Notes: a model not told the origin generated them from the letters alone. A stretch of 5,897 bases of DNA from JBGPIK01 sp041484845 (GCA_041484845.1 JBGPIK010000418.1:1-5897); one strand, 5' to 3'; counted from the first letter of the stretch, positions 1 through 4,432 are shown. Numbers and translations are program-made.

Positions 1-150
1 ATCATAAGCTACATTGTGTACTCCGCAGAAAAGCCGTTATCTCAAAATGCAAAAGAGTTTCTTGATTTTGTGCGCGCGGCCCGGCGAGAAAACTCTCTGG
101 ACAAAACTCAATTGCGGGGGGGGGTTCTCAGTTTTGGGGGTCAGGTCTAG
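1..150 (+). CDS. 3' end of a larger gene, possibly LysR-like or other substrate-binding protein (partial)
   Basis: Frame 1 is open from the window edge to a TAG at 148-150 and gives 49 residues. The first ~37 look protein-like: a hydrophobic strand (ISYIVYSAEKPLS) followed by an amphipathic helix (NAKEFLDFVRAARREN). This resembles the last strand and helix of periplasmic-binding-fold effector domains, such as the LysR C-terminus, where a 'plS..a..FldFl' pattern is common. That match is from memory and weak. The last ~12 codons pass through a run of nine G (116-124) and then into repeat A1. The stop codon itself is within repeat A1, so the native C-terminus has probably been replaced. No partner gene is visible. 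The coding call is fair; the family call is a suggestion only. Confidence 0.4.
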   Translation: MISYIVYSAEKPLSQNAKEFLDFVRAARRENSLDKTQLRGGVLSFGGQV

Positions 151-411
151 CATCGAAGCGCCATCCCGTTGCGTAAGAAACTGTGCAAGCCTGAGTTGTT
201 GCATTACGGAGAATTTAGGGCCTGAGGAGAAGTAAGGGGTCAAGAAGTAAGGGGTCAAGTCTGCTTTTAGCTTGTTACTCAAGGAACCGAACCGACAACC
301 GATAGAACCTCGCGCTGTTTCTCTCAAAGCCAACAAGCGACGTCGTTGTGCGAGAGTTCGATCCTGAGTGTGAACCCGAATCAGAAGCTCATGGTGCGAC
401 AATTCAACCAT
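37..411 (-). CDS. Doubtful small ORF, unknown function
   Basis: Starting from ATG at 409-411, the first ~50 residues are charged and amphipathic (SHHELLIRVHTQDRTLAQRR, then an Arg/Leu-rich stretch ending SLSNKLKA). This resembles a broad class of short, uncharacterised soil-bacterial proteins with an N-terminal H-E-L-L helix and a basic C-terminal helix. The rest of the frame reads through the 15-bp tandem repeat and repeat A1, so the authentic protein, if any, probably ended near 264. No Shine-Dalgarno sequence precedes the start. It lies downstream of HicB on the same strand, about 95 bp away. It may be a remnant brought in with the HicAB segment, or not a gene at all. Confidence 0.25.
   Translation of the reverse strand: MVELSHHELLIRVHTQDRTLAQRRRLLALRETARGSIGCRFGSLSNKLKADLTPYFLTPYFSSGPKFSVMQQLRLAQFLTQRDGASMLDLTPKTENPPPQLSFVQRVFSPGRAHKIKKLFCILR
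131..217. repeat. Dispersed repeat A, copy 1
   Basis: This ~80-bp sequence recurs at 2791-2877 and, truncated, at 4171-4221, all in the same orientation. Over 139-216 versus 2799-2876 I count 5 mismatches in 78 positions. The core contains GGTCTAGCATCGAAGCG and TTGCGTAAGAAACT. It has no obvious terminal inverted repeats and codes for nothing recognisable. This copy follows the truncated gene at the left edge and supplies its stop codon. It ends at ATTTAGGG (213-220), a string that recurs at 1170-1177 just before repeat B1. Confidence 0.9.
229..258. repeat. Tandem 15-bp repeat, two perfect units
   Basis: The unit GAAGTAAGGGGTCAA occurs twice back to back (229-243 and 244-258). Its GGGGTCAAGTCT continuation resembles the GGGGTCAGGTCT that opens repeat A1 at about 137. 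Both therefore carry a GGGTCARGTCT motif, suggesting related repeat ends lying next to one another. Confidence 0.85.
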
Positions 412-506
412 CACCGCGGATTACAGCACCATCTTACCAGCGCCAACTCTTCATGCTCGCCCCACCAAGCGACTTGCCATCTCGTAGCGCTGAGCTTAGT
501 TTCTGC

Positions 507-725
507 TTAGGCGTACAAGAGACGGCCTTTGGGTTCAGGAACGGGGCGCCTAAGTTCCTTGGCGGTTTCGATCCACTCCTGAATGATCACTTCCACGTTT
601 GCCAGCGCTTGCTTGTATGTCTTTCCGTCGGCCGCGCATCCGGGCAACTCCGGCACCTCAGCGATGTAAGCCTGGTCTTCCTCGCTCCAGTAAATGATAA
701 TCTCGTATTTGCACTTACTCTTCAT
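507..725 (-). CDS. hicB: HicB family antitoxin
   Basis: This is a 72-residue protein, the antitoxin that neutralises the HicA mRNA interferase. Residues 5-35 show the HicB partial RNase-H-like fold signature: a strand YEIIIYW, the turn SEEDQAYIAEVPELPGCAAD, then a helix with 'K-T-Y-K-Q-A-L-A-N-V-E-V-I-I-Q-E-W-I'. The tail is Pro-rich (RPVPEPKG). There is no separate C-terminal DNA-binding domain, which is normal for the short HicB subfamily, so the gene appears complete. The start ATG (723-725) is supported by GGAG six bases upstream (732-735). It overlaps the 3' end of hicA by 11 bp, so the order is toxin first, antitoxin second, as is typical for hicAB, with likely translational coupling. 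Confidence 0.9.
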   Translation of the reverse strand: MKSKCKYEIIIYWSEEDQAYIAEVPELPGCAADGKTYKQALANVEVIIQEWIETAKELRRPVPEPKGRLLYA

Positions 726-978
726 GATCTTCTCCGGACAAATGATATTTAACGATCACATTGCGCACTTGCTTTACCTGGTAGGGCTTCGCTTTGTTTC
801 CTTGCGGCTGTAGATTGATGATCTCCTCAACGCCGTTCTTTGTGAAAATGTGGTGGTCTCCCCGTATGCGCTCTGAAAAACCCAATCTCCGCAACAAATT
901 GCGTAATTTGCTAAAAGGAATATTGGCATCAGAGGTGCCGAGCAGAATTCGCGAAAGCAACTCATCGTATCCGGCCAC
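715..978 (-). CDS. hicA: HicA family toxin (mRNA interferase)
   Basis: This 87-residue protein has a dsRBD-like HicA fold expected to bind and cleave mRNA. Visible features are the helix 'FSKLRNLLRRLGF' (22-34), the strand-turn 'RIRGDHHIFTKNG' (38-49) carrying the conserved His pair at 42-43, and 'INLQPQGNKAKPYQVKQVRN' (54-73), the typical strand plus C-terminal helix. Many HicA proteins have G-S-H-H; here the Ser is Asp. It starts at GTG (976-978); no in-frame ATG lies close upstream. An N-terminal extension of ~20 residues matches the longer HicA subfamily. A TATAAG hexamer lies at 986-991, only 7 bp before the start, which could mean a nearly leaderless message, but no good -35 accompanies it. 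The product should be active, as no key residue is missing. Confidence 0.88.
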   Translation of the reverse strand: MAGYDELLSRILLGTSDANIPFSKLRNLLRRLGFSERIRGDHHIFTKNGVEEIINLQPQGNKAKPYQVKQVRNVIVKYHLSGEDHEE

Positions 979-1169
979 ACCGCATCTTATACACCATTTG
1001 CGCTTTGCCGCCTAGAACTAGACGACACGTGGTGATGCGGCCGGATTCGGGAGGCTGTCAGGTCTCCCCGTCGCTCCATCCCGCCGTCCATCGGTCTTTC
1101 TACGGTAACTCCGCCAACAGCCGGCCTCTTGCGGTCAAGCCGCGCTCGCTTTAATGCCCCAAACGGACG
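979..1169. other. Spacer upstream of hicA, nothing recognised
   Basis: About 190 bp, GC-rich in its middle, between the hicA start and the beginning of repeat B1. I see no gene on either strand, no strong promoter and no RNA gene. It should hold the hicAB promoter and operator, since hicAB is read leftward from here. Its right edge meets the ATTTAGGG that matches the end of repeat A1. Confidence 0.4.
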
Positions 1170-1178
1170 ATTTAGGGA

Positions 1179-1266
1179 CGCTGTGTCCTAGCCGGACGAA
1201 CTGCGGGGTCGTTTTTACCGACGATGAGCACAATGTTTTGTGTCTACCCTCGCTGAGGAGGTGGCG
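1179..1266. repeat. Dispersed repeat B, copy 1
   Basis: Positions 1181-1266 match 2881-2966 with 4 mismatches in 86. The shared core includes GTTTTTACCGACGATGAGCA and the following ATGTTTTGTGTCTACCCTCG. No terminal inverted repeats are evident and no protein is recognisable. On its right it runs directly into the broken helicase reading frame. On its left, ACGGACGATTTAGGG resembles the A2/B2 junction sequence ACGGAGGATTTT, hinting that A and B were once contiguous here as they are at 2791-2967. Confidence 0.9.
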
Positions 1267-1469
1267 GGGGCGAAGCAAAGCGACGGAAAATCCCGCTCGA
1301 AGTCTGTTACGGTCGGGAATTCGCTGCGAATCGCTTCCAGCGCAGCAGCAACGTCCGCGCCCTTCTTGGGCGGCACGATTTCGGTGACACGGTCGAGTAT
1401 TTCCAGCGAGTGCCGCTGCGGCGGGCGTAGGCTGAGACAACCGCCGATGCTGTTGACGTGACGGTTCAT
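1260..1469 (-). pseudogene. Truncated DEAD/DEAH helicase, type III restriction-subunit-like (N-terminal ~70 codons)
   Basis: From ATG at 1467-1469 the frame reads MNRHVNSIGG, then a segment with LSLRPPQ, an EILDRVTEIVPP helix, and FPTVTDFERDFPSLCFAPAT. From memory, this is the N-terminus of large superfamily-2 helicases annotated as type III restriction endonuclease subunits, which continue from 'SLCFALAT' straight into the Walker A motif G-x-G-K-T. Here the frame leaves the family exactly at 'AT' (1260-1265), enters repeat B1 and stops at 1215. The P-loop and all later motor motifs are absent, so it cannot be a functional ATPase. The Leu expected before 'AT' is Pro. The start overlaps the TGA of a 16-codon upstream frame in an ATGA arrangement, suggesting it was once a coupled downstream gene. 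A second remnant of the same N-terminus lies at 3046-3111. Confidence 0.65.
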
Positions 1470-1548
1470 AACTTACCGGTGTGCCCTATCGCCAGTTCTA
1501 CTACAGCGGTTCGCATAACCGTTGGCGCTTATTACAAGTCTCCATACA

Positions 1549-1755
1549 CTACAGACGGTTTTCAGCTTTGCTCTTCAGGAGATCTTTTAAGCTGATATAA
1601 CCATCCCGCACGGCCATACACGCGCGCAACACGTGGAGTTCATACATGAGTGGATCGTCTGGAAACTCCTGGCGGAGAAGGTTCAGCAGCTTTCGCAGTT
1701 TTTCGGGAGTAATTTTCGCCTCACGAGCAATCGTTTCATAGTCGAAGTATTGCAT
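1549..1755 (-). CDS. Small protein, possible antitoxin of the PIN gene; unknown family
   Basis: This 68-residue protein has no family I can name. Residues 3-30 are helical and HTH-like in spacing (DYETIAREAKITPEKLRKLL), followed by an acidic loop (EFPDDP) and two further helices (LMYELHVLRACMAV and SLKDLLKSK). There is no signal peptide or membrane segment. The ATG at 1753-1755 has an excellent Shine-Dalgarno, AAGGAG at 1763-1768, seven bases upstream. That site touches the stop codon of the preceding PIN gene, 12 bp away, so the two are almost certainly cotranscribed. Small size, helical make-up and position directly after a PIN toxin make it a candidate antitoxin or regulator; this is inferred from context, not from homology. 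Confidence 0.75.
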   Translation of the reverse strand: MQYFDYETIAREAKITPEKLRKLLNLLRQEFPDDPLMYELHVLRACMAVRDGYISLKDLLKSKAENRL

Positions 1756-1762
1756 AGCGCAG

Positions 1763-1768
1763 CTCCTT
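1763..1768 (-). promoter_or_regulatory. Ribosome binding site of the 68-residue gene
   Basis: AAGGAG on the minus strand, seven bases before the ATG at 1755. It overlaps the first base of the PIN stop codon (1768-1770), so ribosomes finishing the PIN gene reach it directly. It is the strongest Shine-Dalgarno among the minus-strand cassettes and suggests the third gene is made in higher amount than the PIN protein. Confidence 0.7.
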
Positions 1769-2238
1769 CAAATTTCCGGTGGGGCTATAATTTCGATAGT
1801 TGGAAGTCCCAGAGAAACGTTGACCTCATTGACCTTTGCACGCCTGATCCGATTAACGAGATGCTTAAAATTCCAAGACAGCAATATGTCTTGACGGGTA
1901 AGAACGGCCGCAGCGACATGGACGGCATCATTCAGCATGATAGACGTGAACACGCCCGTTGTAACGTACCGTCTTGCCAGTTCCCGCATGTCGGCGGTAA
2001 CGCGGTGTAGCGTTAGGCTCTCCAACATTTGTAACAGTTTCTTCCGCCGGTCAGCATCAGGTGTTTGTGCAAGCTCTTCCCGTGTGAGCTGCGAGCTGCA
2101 TGCCTCAAACGCAGCTACACGCCTCCAGAAATCCTCTGTTTGCGCCCGCCGATCCGGCGCTCGCTCATCATAGTAGGCGCTCAGGATCGAGGTATCGAGA
2201 TAGATTCGAAGCTTTATGTCTAATCCTGTAAGATTCAT
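1768..2238 (-). CDS. PIN-domain ribonuclease, VapC-like toxin
   Basis: This 156-residue protein has the PIN fold, a metal-dependent RNase module used by VapC-type toxins. Putative acidic site residues: Asp15 in IYLDTSILSAYYD, Glu54/Glu55 in LTREELAQT, and Asp104 in LNDAVHVAAA. The fourth position is in ILLSWNFKHLVN (119-129), where this PIN subfamily has W-N-F-K-H rather than the D-x-D of classical VapC. The C-terminus (VNVSLGLPTIEIIAPPEI) also fits that subfamily. The start ATG overlaps the stop of the upstream nucleotidyltransferase (ATGA, 2235-2238), and the 68-residue gene follows 12 bp later, so it is the middle gene of a coupled three-gene unit. All expected acidic residues are present, so it should be active. 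Its target cannot be read from sequence. Confidence 0.85.
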   Translation of the reverse strand: MNLTGLDIKLRIYLDTSILSAYYDERAPDRRAQTEDFWRRVAAFEACSSQLTREELAQTPDADRRKKLLQMLESLTLHRVTADMRELARRYVTTGVFTSIMLNDAVHVAAAVLTRQDILLSWNFKHLVNRIRRAKVNEVNVSLGLPTIEIIAPPEI

Positions 2239-2570
2239 GCGACGCGCACCCCGTCGCGCTCAACCGCTTTACGGAAGGTTGATCCACTTCGCCTTCGGCT
2301 TTCCCACTCTGCTTCGGTGTAAGCGAGAATCGACGGCAACACGTCGGTTTTCGCCGCGAGCAGATAACCGATCCATCGCAGATCACTCTTCAGCCCGCCA
2401 ACATCATCCTTTACGATCAAGAGTACGTCGAGATCACTATCGGCATGAGCCTGACCTCTGGCTTTCGATCCATAGATCAGCAATTCGTGAACTGCTCCAG
2501 GATGTTTTTGCTCAAGAGCTTGGCGATAAGCATCAAGCCACGCTTGTTCTGCATCAGTCAGTTGGAGCAT
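2235..2570 (-). CDS. Minimal nucleotidyltransferase (MNT), MntA-like
   Basis: This 111-residue protein belongs to the small DNA-polymerase-beta-like nucleotidyltransferases. The signature is intact: G34-S-K-A-R-G39, then S45-D46-L-D48 (the G-S-x(10)-D-x-D pattern), with a plausible third carboxylate at Asp76 in 'KTDVLPSI'. In the well-studied HEPN/MNT systems such enzymes act as antitoxins by AMPylating the toxin. Here the adjacent gene is a PIN protein instead, so the substrate is unknown. I prefer ATG 2568-2570, because the upstream GTG at 2580-2582 sits only three bases from the purine-rich AAGGAAA, and the polypeptide starting MLQLTDAEQAWL looks natural. Its stop overlaps the PIN start by 4 bp. 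It is the first gene of a three-gene unit. Confidence 0.85.
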   Translation of the reverse strand: MLQLTDAEQAWLDAYRQALEQKHPGAVHELLIYGSKARGQAHADSDLDVLLIVKDDVGGLKSDLRWIGYLLAAKTDVLPSILAYTEAEWESRRRSGSTFRKAVERDGVRVA

Positions 2571-2598
2571 GTTTAATCTCACTTTCCTTTACGGATCA

Positions 2599-2717
2599 TT
2601 AACCACAAAGAACGCAAAGGTCGCATAGAAAAATAGCTTTTGAGTTCTTTGTGTTCTGTGTGTTCTGTGCGGTCAATCATCAGATGATTTTTTGTCTTGT
2701 GCGTTCTCTGCGGTTAA
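2599..2717. repeat. Inverted copies of an AACCGCAAAGAACGCAAAG-like motif
   Basis: TTAACCACAAAGAACGCAAA begins at 2599 on the plus strand, and a minus-strand version, TTAACCGCAGAGAACGCACA, ends at 2717; 18 of 22 aligned bases agree. A third degraded minus-strand copy lies at about 2644-2673. Motifs of this kind commonly surround GxxExxY genes in bacterial genomes (from memory), which fits the GxxExxY remnant that overlaps the right copy. The segment 2583-2680 holds no other gene and probably contains the promoter of the nucleotidyltransferase unit. Confidence 0.65.
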
Positions 2718-2797
2718 TCCCGACTTTCTCTTCCGTCCATACGAACTTGCGCAGTTCAAACTTAGGCGACCCGAAATTGATCAGTAGCCCATTTTCG
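2680..2797 (-). pseudogene. GxxExxY protein, C-terminal remnant
   Basis: The minus frame reads LENGLLINFGSPKFELRKFV and continues to a TGA at 2680-2682. The string G-L-L-I-N-F-G-S-x-K-x-E is the hallmark C-terminus of GxxExxY proteins, a ~130-residue family of unknown role often described as PD-(D/E)xK-like. Only ~20 family residues survive. The name-giving GxxExxY motif and the rest of the N-terminal ~100 residues are absent. At the point where homology ends (about 2797), repeat A2 begins, so the gene has been cut by, or recombined with, repeat A. The frame is open further upstream to 2931 only because it passes through repeats A2 and B2. The last dozen residues are encoded by the adjoining AACCGCAGAGAACGC-type motif. 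Confidence 0.65.
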
Positions 2798-2877
2798 AGG
2801 TCAGGTCTAGCATCGAAGCGGCATCCCTTTGCGTAAGAAACTTTGCAAGCCTGAGTTGTTGTATTACGGAGGATTTT
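2791..2877. repeat. Dispersed repeat A, copy 2
   Basis: Second copy of repeat A, 73 of 78 identical to copy 1 over 2799-2876. It is immediately followed by repeat B copy 2, giving the only contiguous A-B arrangement in the window. The left edge coincides with the loss of GxxExxY homology. Confidence 0.9.
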
Positions 2878-2878
2878 A

Positions 2879-2967
2879 CGCTGTGTCCTAGCTGGACAAA
2901 CTCCGGGGTCGTTTTTACCGACGATGAGCACAATGTTTTGTGTCTACCCTCGCTGAAGAGGTGGCGA
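2879..2967. repeat. Dispersed repeat B, copy 2
   Basis: 82 of 86 positions match copy 1, which lies exactly 1700 bp to the left in the same orientation. As in copy 1, the minus-strand sequence just beyond its right end encodes '(L)AT' (CTCGCCACC), the residues that precede the Walker A motif in the related helicase. Both B copies thus abut the same codons. Confidence 0.9.
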
Positions 2968-3045
2968 GTGTGGCGTGGATCACGTGATATTCGCTAAATT
3001 CACGCAGCTGTTATCGGCCTGAATTCTACCTTGCCGCGACCACTT

Positions 3046-3111
3046 TCAGTCCAGCAGCTGGGGCGCGCGCAGGCTCAGCCGACCGGCGCTGGCGTTGACG
3101 TGGTGGTTCAT
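3046..3111 (-). pseudogene. Second helicase N-terminal remnant
   Basis: ATG at 3109-3111 opens a 21-codon frame reading MNHHVNASAGRLSLRAPQ and ending at TGA 3046-3048. It aligns with the start of the remnant at 1469: 12 of the first 18 residues are identical, and 32 of 41 bases over 3071-3111 versus 1429-1469. The sequence between this frame and repeat B2 (2968-3045) has no clear protein similarity except a possible '(L)AT' next to the repeat, so most of the region equivalent to the first copy's residues 19-66 has been deleted or scrambled. The start overlaps the TGA of the antitoxin-like fragment upstream (ATGA). Confidence 0.55.
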
Positions 3112-3287
3112 GAGCCGGCGTTGCGAATCTTCCGTCGACGATTTCGTTTGACCGTGAACGCTCGGATTTTCCTCGTTGCCTGCCAGAACCCCGTCACGTC
3201 GTGCTCGTCCCAGAACTTACCAATATCTACGTACGAGCGGGCGTGAGAGATCGAAGATTTTCTTTTGTCCGCAGTGAGTCTTCGCAT
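3108..3287 (-). pseudogene. BrnA/CopG-like antitoxin, probably C-terminally truncated (59 residues)
   Basis: A 59-residue frame from ATG 3285-3287 to TGA 3108-3110. It begins MRRLTADKRKS and then reads RSYVDIGKFWDEHDVTGFW. The 'K-R...S-Y..I..FWD.HD.T.F' pattern is typical of CopG-family antitoxins of the BrnA/CopG antitoxin type (from memory), which are usually ~80-100 residues with a C-terminal ribbon-helix-helix. Here the frame turns very basic after residue 45 (KRNRRRKIRNAG) and stops, so the DNA-binding half is missing or replaced. It lies 9 bp downstream of the DUF3368 gene and overlaps the second helicase remnant, so read-through transcription from the UPF0175 promoter is expected. No Shine-Dalgarno is evident. 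It may still be translated as a short protein. Confidence 0.45.
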
Positions 3288-3296
3288 TAGATTGCA

Positions 3297-3788
3297 TCAA
3301 TCGGTCGATTCCCCGCCCATTTTCAATACCGCCGCCCGCGTATGCCCCGCGAGCCTGAAACCCAGGCTATGAAGTTGGTCAATCTGCGGACGAATCGCCG
3401 AGATCAACCCGGCTCGCTTTGCATCGATTAGAACTCCGAGTGTACCAGTGATACGAAGCTGCAAAGCGCTCGCGACCCGACGCGCCAACGCGTCATCAAG
3501 AAGACAAACGGCATCGACGGTTTCTAACGCCAAAGCGAGCACTTCCCTTTCTCCGGCACCGAGGTCCGTGACTAAGGGAAGCGCAACGGAGCTCGACGGA
3601 CGGCGAACGGTAATCCAATCTAGGTATTGAATTTCCGGCAGATTCAGACCCGACGGAAGTCCAGCGCTCAGCTCATCCTGAACCGCTGACGGCACGGTTA
3701 TTGTTGTGACCAGCTTTGGAAGAATATCGAGTACACCGAGCTGATGCAGATACTGGAGGGGAGAGGTGTTGGAGATGATCTCAGACAA
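3297..3788 (-). CDS. DUF3368 family PIN-domain toxin
   Basis: This 163-residue protein belongs to the PIN-fold DUF3368 family, the usual partner of UPF0175 antitoxins; the expected activity is RNA cleavage. The pattern is complete: 'ISNTSPLQYLHQLGVLDILP' (5-24), 'VPSAVQDEL' (32-40), 'DLGAGEREVLALALE' (75-89), 'LLDDALARRVA' (96-106), 'ITGTLGVLIDAKRAGLI' (113-129) and a C-terminal 'GFRL...T' helix. Candidate acidic residues are Glu80, Glu82, Asp98 and Asp99. The usual first PIN Asp is Asn7 here (SNTSPL), a variant common in this family, so not by itself a sign of inactivation. The start appears to be TTG at 3786-3788, giving an 8-bp overlap with the antitoxin gene. No ATG is available near the conserved first strand, so translation probably depends on coupling. 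Confidence 0.88.
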   Translation of the reverse strand: MSEIISNTSPLQYLHQLGVLDILPKLVTTITVPSAVQDELSAGLPSGLNLPEIQYLDWITVRRPSSSVALPLVTDLGAGEREVLALALETVDAVCLLDDALARRVASALQLRITGTLGVLIDAKRAGLISAIRPQIDQLHSLGFRLAGHTRAAVLKMGGESTD

Positions 3789-4032
3789 GGCGGTGCTCTT
3801 GTTGAAGCTCCTGTTCAGTCAACATAAACGTATCCACGCCATAATCCGCCAGCTTCGTTAGGAACAACGTTTTCGGGATGCCCGCGAGCTTCGCTGCTGC
3901 GCCTGACGAGATACGACCAACTTCATAGAGCTTCATGGCAGCGGCCAGCCTTATTTCACCGCTCAATTGTTCAGGCTTGACCTTGAGAGCCACCAAAGCT
4001 TCGTCCGGGATTGACATCGTAATTTCACTCAT
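3781..4032 (-). CDS. UPF0175 family antitoxin
   Basis: An 83-residue protein with the UPF0175 layout: a short N-terminal strand (ITMSIPDEALVAL), 'GEIRLAAAMKLYEVGRISSG' leading into 'AAAKLAGIPKTLFLTKLADYGV', an HTH-like helix pair, and an acidic C-terminal tail (TEQELQQEH) likely to bind the toxin. The family pairs with DUF3368 PIN toxins, and the toxin gene overlaps its 3' end. Two ATGs are possible (4036-4038 and 4030-4032). GGAGA at 4039-4043 touches the first but lies six bases from the second, so I choose the second, which yields MSEITMSIPDEA. A promoter-like pair sits just upstream. As in other cassettes of this kind, the antitoxin probably autoregulates, though no operator palindrome is visible. 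Confidence 0.88.
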   Translation of the reverse strand: MSEITMSIPDEALVALKVKPEQLSGEIRLAAAMKLYEVGRISSGAAAKLAGIPKTLFLTKLADYGVDTFMLTEQELQQEHRLV

Positions 4033-4053
4033 AAACATTCTCCGTTCGCCGAC

Positions 4054-4082
4054 ATTGTGCCAGATTCGCTGGTGGTTGTCAT
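4054..4082 (-). promoter_or_regulatory. Putative promoter of the UPF0175-DUF3368 pair
   Basis: On the minus strand ATGACA (4077-4082; 5 of 6 to TTGACA), exactly 17 bp of spacer, then CACAAT (4054-4059; 4 of 6 to TATAAT). It would start transcription at about 4047, leaving a very short leader that still includes the GGAGA ribosome site. Confidence 0.4.
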
Positions 4083-4119
4083 ACGTTCACTTTGTGCCCT
4101 CTGCGGCCGATCTTCTGTC

Positions 4120-4345
4120 GCACCGGACCGTAGGGGCGCACCAGCGTGTGCGCAATCATGGACCGCGGGCGTTTTCGGGGTCTAGCATCGAAGCGCCATC
4201 CCGTTGCGTAAGAAACTTTGCCCTGCCGGGTCGGACCGGCGCAATACGTTGATTTCCCGATAGACCGGTGCGCAATAGCGGTGTTTAAACCGCTTAGCCG
4301 CAGGTTTTTCGGAGCGTAATGGATGCTTTAAGACACACTCGATGC
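4120..4345. other. Intergenic repeat-like patchwork between cassettes
   Basis: This stretch holds no credible gene. It contains a 6-bp inverted repeat GCGCAC...GTGCGC (4136-4141 and 4148-4153), repeat A copy 3, the pair of GACCGGYGCGCAATA-like direct repeats, and a GCGGT...ACCGC palindrome around GTTTAAAC (4278-4293). A 69-codon minus-strand frame (4182-4391) runs through it, but its translation is just these repeats. The make-up is that of fused dispersed elements rather than a coding region. Confidence 0.5.
4171..4221. repeat. Dispersed repeat A, copy 3 (truncated)
   Basis: Positions 4181-4221 match 146-186 with 1 mismatch in 41. Similarity stops abruptly at 4221, halfway through the repeat. 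A 4-base TCAG present in copies 1 and 2 is missing near its left end. It is joined to unrelated sequence containing a direct repeat, GACCGGCGCAATA and GACCGGTGCGCAATA, at about 4234 and 4263. It is not adjacent to a B copy. Confidence 0.85.
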
Positions 4346-4432
4346 CGCGCCCCAACCGCCCTTTTCTCCCCAGTCGCTTCCGGCACGTCACGCATCGCTC
4401 CCATCAGACGAAATTTCTCCGGCACCGCAGCG

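Noticed and set aside
356..364. GTTCGATCC, a tRNA T-loop-like string
   Set aside because: The flanking bases do not form the 5-bp T stem and no acceptor, D or anticodon arm can be built around it.
1486..1535. 16-codon frame before the helicase remnant (ending in an ATGA overlap) as a gene
   Set aside because: Too short and without a recognisable family; noted only as context for the helicase start.
2651..2836. 61-codon plus-strand frame
   Set aside because: It is the complement of the GxxExxY remnant and repeat A2 and shows no protein-like character.
131..2967. Repeats A and B as a CRISPR array or insertion sequence
   Set aside because: Copies are few, long and widely spaced with no regular spacers, no terminal inverted repeats and no transposase or Cas gene nearby.
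2879..2967. The exact 1700-bp offset between B1 and B2 as a sign of a 1.7-kb tandem duplication
   Set aside because: The sequence between the copies is not repeated to the right of B2, and repeat A and helicase copies have different offsets (2660 and 1642).
4182..4391. 69-codon minus-strand frame downstream of the orphan antitoxin, considered as its toxin
   Set aside because: The translation comes from repeat A3 and the adjoining repeat-like DNA; it is Arg/Cys-rich with no PIN, RelE or other toxin pattern.
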